Source of the DNA: SHLQ01 sp964494395
Lineage (GTDB): Bacteria; Actinomycetota; Acidimicrobiia; Acidimicrobiales; SHLQ01
Assembly: GCA_964494395.1 (NCBI GenBank)
Contig: CAZBTI010000007.1
Coordinates: 1 to 52,471 of the forward strand
Direction: 5' to 3'
DNA length: 52,471 bases
Made by a program: the position numbers and the translations under genes. Under the pieces are notes generated by a model. The model ran no database searches. It was not told the DNA's origin and saw nothing but the letters and a program-made list of their open reading frames with translations. This document shows positions 49,408-52,471 of the stretch, piece after piece (within the stretch, counting starts at the first letter, position 1; the number at the start of each line of letters is the position of its first letter).

Positions 49408-49497
49408 GGAAGGTTGCCAGAGCGGACGAATGGGGCGGCCTCGAAAGCCGTTGTAGCCTTCGGGTTACCGAGGGTTCGAATCCCTCACCTTCCGCCA
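49408..49497 (+). tRNA. tRNA-Ser(CGA)
   Basis: Ninety-base class II tRNA. Acceptor GGAAGGT pairs with ACCTTCC, followed by discriminator G and an encoded CCA. The anticodon stem GCGGC/GCCGT encloses loop CTCGAAA with anticodon CGA, reading UCG. A long variable arm (around TAGCCTTCGGGTTA) and T-arm GAGGGTTCGAATCCCTC complete the cloverleaf. A tandem repeat array begins a few bases after the 3' end. Confidence 0.95.
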
Positions 49498-49502
49498 CAA
49501 TT

Positions 49503-49671
49503 ACACGTCGGGACTACCGCCCGANNNNNNNNNNNNNNNNNNNNNNNNNNNNNNNNNNNNNNNNNNNNNNNNNNNNNNNNNNNNNNNNNNNNNNNNNNNN
49601 NNNNNNNNNNNNNNNNNNNNNNNNAACCGTAAAACCACACGTCGGGACTACCGCCCGACAACCGTAAAACC
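49503..49671. repeat. 35-bp tandem repeat downstream of tRNA-Ser, spanning an assembly gap
   Basis: One partial unit at 49503-49524, then 100 N, then the end of a unit at 49625-49636 and a full unit at 49637-49671. Each unit contains the hairpin TCGGG-ACTACCG-CCCGA and an A-rich part AACCGTAAAACC. There are no unique spacers between copies, so it is not a CRISPR array. Confidence 0.8.
49525..49624. other. Assembly gap of 100 N inside a tandem repeat
   Basis: Second gap of exactly 100 N. Both flanks belong to the same 35-bp repeat, so the array is longer than shown. Confidence 0.95.
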
Positions 49672-49684
49672 GAACACCAGACCC

Positions 49685-49706
49685 GAGGCCGCCCAAGGGC
49701 GGCCTC
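49685..49706. terminator. Strong GC hairpin downstream of tRNA-Ser
   Basis: GAGGCCGCCC and GGGCGGCCTC pair perfectly around AA (effective loop CAAG). It lies between the tRNA/repeat array and the convergent cNMP-binding gene and can act for both strands. No T-run follows. Confidence 0.6.
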
Positions 49707-49736
49707 GACTGCATCCCAAACAAAAGGCGTCGCAGC

Positions 49737-50153
49737 TCAGCAGTTGCGGGCATCCATGTCGCGAAGGCGATGGGCGAGCTCTTCGGCGATTGCCCGGAGC
49801 ATTGCGGGGTTCTCGTCGAGCACTGCATCGAGGCGGTTGTACTGAAGCGAAAAAACGGTCATGTCGGTCTTCGCTCGGACTGTTGCGCTGGCCTCGCGGC
49901 GGCTCAGGAAGCCGACCTCGCCGATCATCTCGCCGGCGTCGATCGTGGCCACGGCCTCGCCTCCCACAACGACCTCAGCTTCCCCTGATTCGACGATGTA
50001 GGCAACAAGGTTGAAATCGCCTTCCTCAATCAGGACCTTTCCAGCACTCACGTTGACTTCATCGGCGGCTCTGGCGAGCGCTTGCACTGCCTTGTCGCTC
50101 GCTTTCGCAAAGAAAGGGATCGTTTTGATGCGTTCTTCTTTTGGGTCTCTCAC
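49737..50153 (-). CDS. Stand-alone cyclic nucleotide-binding domain protein
   Basis: A 138-aa protein consisting almost only of a CAP/Crp-type cNMP-binding domain. It has the jelly-roll pattern (VLIEEGDFNLVAYIVESGEAEVVVGG) and a phosphate-binding cassette GEMIGEVGFLSRREASATVRA, in which Glu and Arg align with those that hold cAMP. A final C-helix (LDAVLDENPAMLRAIAEELAHRLRDMD) ends it. There is no helix-turn-helix, so it is not a transcription factor by itself. The start is taken at GTG 50153, 8 nt after AAAGG; a TTG two codons earlier is less likely. Confidence 0.88.
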   Translation of the reverse strand: MRDPKEERIKTIPFFAKASDKAVQALARAADEVNVSAGKVLIEEGDFNLVAYIVESGEAEVVVGGEAVATIDAGEMIGEVGFLSRREASATVRAKTDMTVFSLQYNRLDAVLDENPAMLRAIAEELAHRLRDMDARNC

Positions 50154-50257
50154 TATCAAGGCCTTTCTTTGCTGCCGCGGATACCAGCCGCACGCTACTC
50201 CACGAAGGCGTCGGCTTTCCCTGAAACCGTCCTCATATGAGGCGAGGGTTGGCTTGC

Positions 50258-51562
50258 TCAGTCTGAAATCCAGTTTCCGTGGAATCCGTGGGGAACGCGT
50301 TGGGGTAGTTCGATCGTCGCTACCGGGTCGCCGGTGATATCGGTGGCGTCGAGGATGACAAGGTCGGTCGTGTCCCGGTCAGCGTCATACACGAGCACCA
50401 TCAGCCAGCCGTCGTCTTCGGCAGTGTTGTTCTCCCGAGGGACGAAGATCGGCTCGCCAGCTTCGCTGTTGTCTCCCCAGCTTCGGACCTCTTGGCTATT
50501 CGCAGTCATGTCGTGCTTGACCGTCGTGTAGAACCAGTCGTGCGTTTCGGGGTTACCCCCAGCGGTGTACCCGTAGCGGTACGGCAGCGTGCCGACCGCA
50601 TCGCTCACCCGAGGGAACTCGTGCACAGCATCGTCGAGCGTCTCGCGGCGAACCTTCTGGGTCGCAGGGTCGATCGTCCAGCGCGCGAGGCGCGGCTTCG
50701 AGTCTCGGAACGGGCCGTTGCGATCTAGGTCGAACATCGAGTCGTACTCACAGATGTCGACCACGACAGTTCCGTCGTCAGCGTCGTAGCTGTTCATTGG
50801 GTGATAGGCAAAGCACGGATCGATCTCGCACCAGATCACTTCATCTTCGGTCGTCGCTGCGCGAGGAACTAAGCCGATGCGGGCGTTGTAATCGGGGAAC
50901 CAGCGAAGGGGAAACGGCGAACCAGCCATGGCGATCTCGAAGTCGACCGCAACGGGAAGGTCGAACACCGCTCCGTACTTCTGCGTGAGCGCCATGTCGT
51001 GGATCATGGGCATGGTCGGTGTACTGACCGGAATGCTCTTGGTCACGACCCCGTCGGCACCGACCACGACGTAGTGCACTTTGTCGACCGAGTCTGGCCA
51101 GTGGTAGCAGACCGCATGGAGCTCGCCGCTGAGCGGGTCGAGCTTGGGGTGAGCTGTGAACCCCGAGGGCAAGCCGCCGAGGTCGGTCGGGCCAAGCGGG
51201 TTGAGTTCGTCGTCGAGCATCACCGGCTTCGGGCCAGCTTCGACAATGGCCAACGTTTGGCCGGCGTGGCCGATCACGCTCGTGTTCGGGCCGAACCCCT
51301 CGTCGCCGCCGGTGTAGCGGTTGCGATACCACTGCGCCTTACCGTCGCCGATACGCACTCCGTGGACCATGCCCTCACCCATGAACCAGTGATGTGTTTC
51401 CATGTCGCCTGGCGTGCTGCGTGGGTTCGGACCGTTACGAAGAAACCGACCGCTCAGCTCATCGGGAATCGTCCCGGTGACGGTCAAGTCGAGCGCGACA
51501 ACCTCTTCGCTCACCGGGGCGAAGTTGCCATCGAGATACGGCGATGCGTCGTAGGTGGTCAT
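50258..51562 (-). CDS. Carotenoid cleavage oxygenase
   Basis: Fe(II)-dependent dioxygenase that cleaves carotenoids or related polyenes. The 434-aa protein from ATG 51562 contains the four iron-ligand histidines of the family: SGFTAHPKLDP, PMIHDMALT, CFAYHPMNSYD and the terminal VPHGFHGNW. The N-terminal block SGRFLRNGPNPRSTP and HHWFMGEGMVHGV are also typical. The seven-bladed propeller is complete in length. Substrate could be an apocarotenoid, a carotene or a lignostilbene. Upstream TTG is possible but ATG fits the family. It is divergent from the HAD gene. Confidence 0.95.
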   Translation of the reverse strand: MTTYDASPYLDGNFAPVSEEVVALDLTVTGTIPDELSGRFLRNGPNPRSTPGDMETHHWFMGEGMVHGVRIGDGKAQWYRNRYTGGDEGFGPNTSVIGHAGQTLAIVEAGPKPVMLDDELNPLGPTDLGGLPSGFTAHPKLDPLSGELHAVCYHWPDSVDKVHYVVVGADGVVTKSIPVSTPTMPMIHDMALTQKYGAVFDLPVAVDFEIAMAGSPFPLRWFPDYNARIGLVPRAATTEDEVIWCEIDPCFAYHPMNSYDADDGTVVVDICEYDSMFDLDRNGPFRDSKPRLARWTIDPATQKVRRETLDDAVHEFPRVSDAVGTLPYRYGYTAGGNPETHDWFYTTVKHDMTANSQEVRSWGDNSEAGEPIFVPRENNTAEDDGWLMVLVYDADRDTTDLVILDATDITGDPVATIELPQRVPHGFHGNWISD

Positions 51563-51601
51563 GGTCAAAGTGTTGCACAACTCGATAGCTACCCGCCCTC
51601 G

Positions 51602-51613
51602 TAGATTGGGCTC
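51602..51613 (+). promoter_or_regulatory. -10 box for leaderless HAD gene
   Basis: TAGATT, then GGGCTC, then GTG 51614. Confidence 0.5.
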
Positions 51614-52252
51614 GTGAAAATTCCTTTCGATGCGATTCTGTTCGACAACGATGGTGTGCTCGTCGATTCACATGTGCTCGTCGACGTGGCGTGGCGACAA
51701 CTCGCAGCCGAGTTTGCCCTCGACTACGGCGTGCTGGAGAAGCAATTGATCGGTGTTCCTGCCGCCGACACGCTTGCGAAGCACCTCGAAGGCGACACGC
51801 TCGAGCGTGCGCTCCCGCGGCTTGAAGATCTCGAGGTCGAAGTTGCTGGCGATACACCACCGATGGCCGGCGCAATCGAACTCACCAACGCCCTTCCGCC
51901 AACAGCGTGGGCCGTCGTTACGTCGGCGACACGACGCTTGGCCGATGCCCGTTGGGCTGGCGCGGGGATCACCCCTCCCCCGGCCACCATCACCGCCGAC
52001 GACATCACCAACGGCAAGCCGCACCCTGAGCCCTTCCTCAACGCAGCCCGCCTGCTCGGCGTCGACCCAACCCGGTGCATCGTGTTCGAGGACTCGCCAT
52101 CGGGTGGCATTGCTGGGCGAGATGCAGGAGCCACCGTCGTCGCCGTTGGTAATCAAGAGTGGACGATCGAGCCGGCAGCTCGCGTCGCAGACCTGACCTC
52201 GATTTCGGTCAGCACAACCGACAACGGCTCGCTCGCGCTTATCCTCGACTAA
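51614..52252 (+). CDS. HAD-superfamily phosphatase (beta-PGM-like)
   Basis: Sugar-phosphate phosphatase or phosphomutase-like hydrolase of 212 aa. Motif I is FDNDGVLVDS with nucleophile and acid Asp; motif II VVTSATRR; motif III Lys in ITNGKPHPEPFL; motif IV CIVFEDSPSGG. The small cap insertion after motif I is the type seen in beta-phosphoglucomutase and in glycerol/sugar-phosphate phosphatases. The GTG start has TAGATT at 6 nt. Its stop overlaps the stop of the convergent nitrilase gene (CTAA, 52249-52252). Substrate unknown. Confidence 0.92.
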   Translation: MKIPFDAILFDNDGVLVDSHVLVDVAWRQLAAEFALDYGVLEKQLIGVPAADTLAKHLEGDTLERALPRLEDLEVEVAGDTPPMAGAIELTNALPPTAWAVVTSATRRLADARWAGAGITPPPATITADDITNGKPHPEPFLNAARLLGVDPTRCIVFEDSPSGGIAGRDAGATVVAVGNQEWTIEPAARVADLTSISVSTTDNGSLALILD

Positions 52253-52471
52253 GAATCTGACGCTTCGTCGATGAATACCGCTGGCTCTCGGCGTTGACGA
52301 TCGACGGTCAATTGCAGCACGTCGGGTCGGCTGTAGTGGCCGGCGGGATCGAAGTTCTGGCGGGCCTGTCGGACCAAGTCGAGATCGAGGTCGGCGTAGA
52401 TGATCGTCTCGTCGTGCTTGTCAGCCTGAGCCAGCACGGTGCCGTCGGGGGCCACGATGATCGAACCGCCG
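52249..52471 (-). CDS. Nitrilase/carbon-nitrogen hydrolase, C-terminal part (5' end outside window)
   Basis: The frame is open to the edge of the window, so the start lies beyond it. The visible 73 aa read GGSIIVAPDGTVLAQADKHDETIIYADLDLDLVRQARQNFDPAGHY, the strand-turn pattern at the C-terminal end of carbon-nitrogen hydrolases (nitrilase, amidase, N-carbamoylase), followed by a short tail. The catalytic Glu-Lys-Cys residues are not within the window. The ending YSRPDVLQL is typical of aliphatic nitrilase or beta-ureidopropionase-like members, so the specific reaction cannot be given. Confidence 0.85.
   Translation of the reverse strand, partial: GGSIIVAPDGTVLAQADKHDETIIYADLDLDLVRQARQNFDPAGHYSRPDVLQLTVDRQRREPAVFIDEASDS

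Noticed and set aside
49503..49671. CRISPR array
   Set aside because: Copies are directly tandem without unique spacers, and no cas genes are in the window.

Overview
This is a moderately high-GC chromosomal stretch from an actinobacterium, most likely of the Acidimicrobiia / marine Ilumatobacter-like lineage. That placement is an inference. It rests on the recR-ybaB-dnaX order, a short DivIVA-like coiled-coil protein, a LigC-type ATP-dependent ligase, a stand-alone PolA-type 5'-3' exonuclease domain, many GTG starts, and at least ten genes whose start codon lies 6-7 nt after a TANNNT box, which implies leaderless mRNAs. Two runs of exactly 100 N (46494-46593, 49525-49624) show it is a scaffold. 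Both gaps sit inside tandem repeats that the assembly could not cross.

Layout. 1-6.7 kb: end of an acyl-CoA dehydrogenase, the recombination/replication operon recR-ybaB-dnaX, an MFS transporter and an anchored extracytoplasmic protein. 7-17.1 kb: a self-contained PTS sugar locus on the minus strand. One operon holds a PfkB kinase, an unknown membrane protein, enzyme I and an MtlR/BglG-type activator. A second holds a mannitol-type EIIC, EIIB, an EIIA-HPr fusion and an unknown 100-aa protein. A zinc-type dehydrogenase with two Rossmann modules lies upstream. 17.2-20.6 kb: PH-domain membrane protein, LigC, DivIVA-like protein, exonuclease. 20.6-35 kb: a Wzx/Wzy-type exopolysaccharide locus with a TagA-type transferase, four further glycosyltransferases, two Wzz-like proteins with degenerate ATPase domains, a GH9 lipoprotein, polymerase, flippase and a sulfotransferase. 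35-52.5 kb: mostly single genes, including an MFS carrier, two paralogous lipoproteins with a peptidase-inhibitor-like (I78-like) C-terminus, a NiCoT nickel/cobalt permease, a new 48-aa membrane protein, a GGDEF-EAL protein, a signal-less PhnD-like binding protein, an epoxide hydrolase, a His-rich methyltransferase, an EamA carrier, a 2OG-Fe(II) oxygenase, an anchored GH26 enzyme, tRNA-Ser(CGA), a cNMP-binding protein, a carotenoid oxygenase, a HAD phosphatase and a partial nitrilase.

How parts work together. In the PTS locus, EI passes phosphate to the HPr domain, then to EIIA, EIIB and the sugar entering through EIIC. The regulator carries PRD/EIIB modules that could sense this flow. The dehydrogenase and PfkB kinase could take the resulting hexitol phosphate into glycolysis. 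The polysaccharide locus contains the transferases, flippase, polymerase and chain-length proteins for a probably sulfated secreted polymer, with GH9 as a processing enzyme.

The most notable non-coding signals are: a 32-nt hairpin with compensatory changes placed exactly 9 nt after the stop codon of two PTS-region genes; a long G-U-rich hairpin with a GAAA loop between EIIC and EIIB; four TTTAT boxes at helical spacing upstream of EIIC; a pair of mutually exclusive hairpins before the GGDEF-EAL gene; and several palindromic intergenic repeats.
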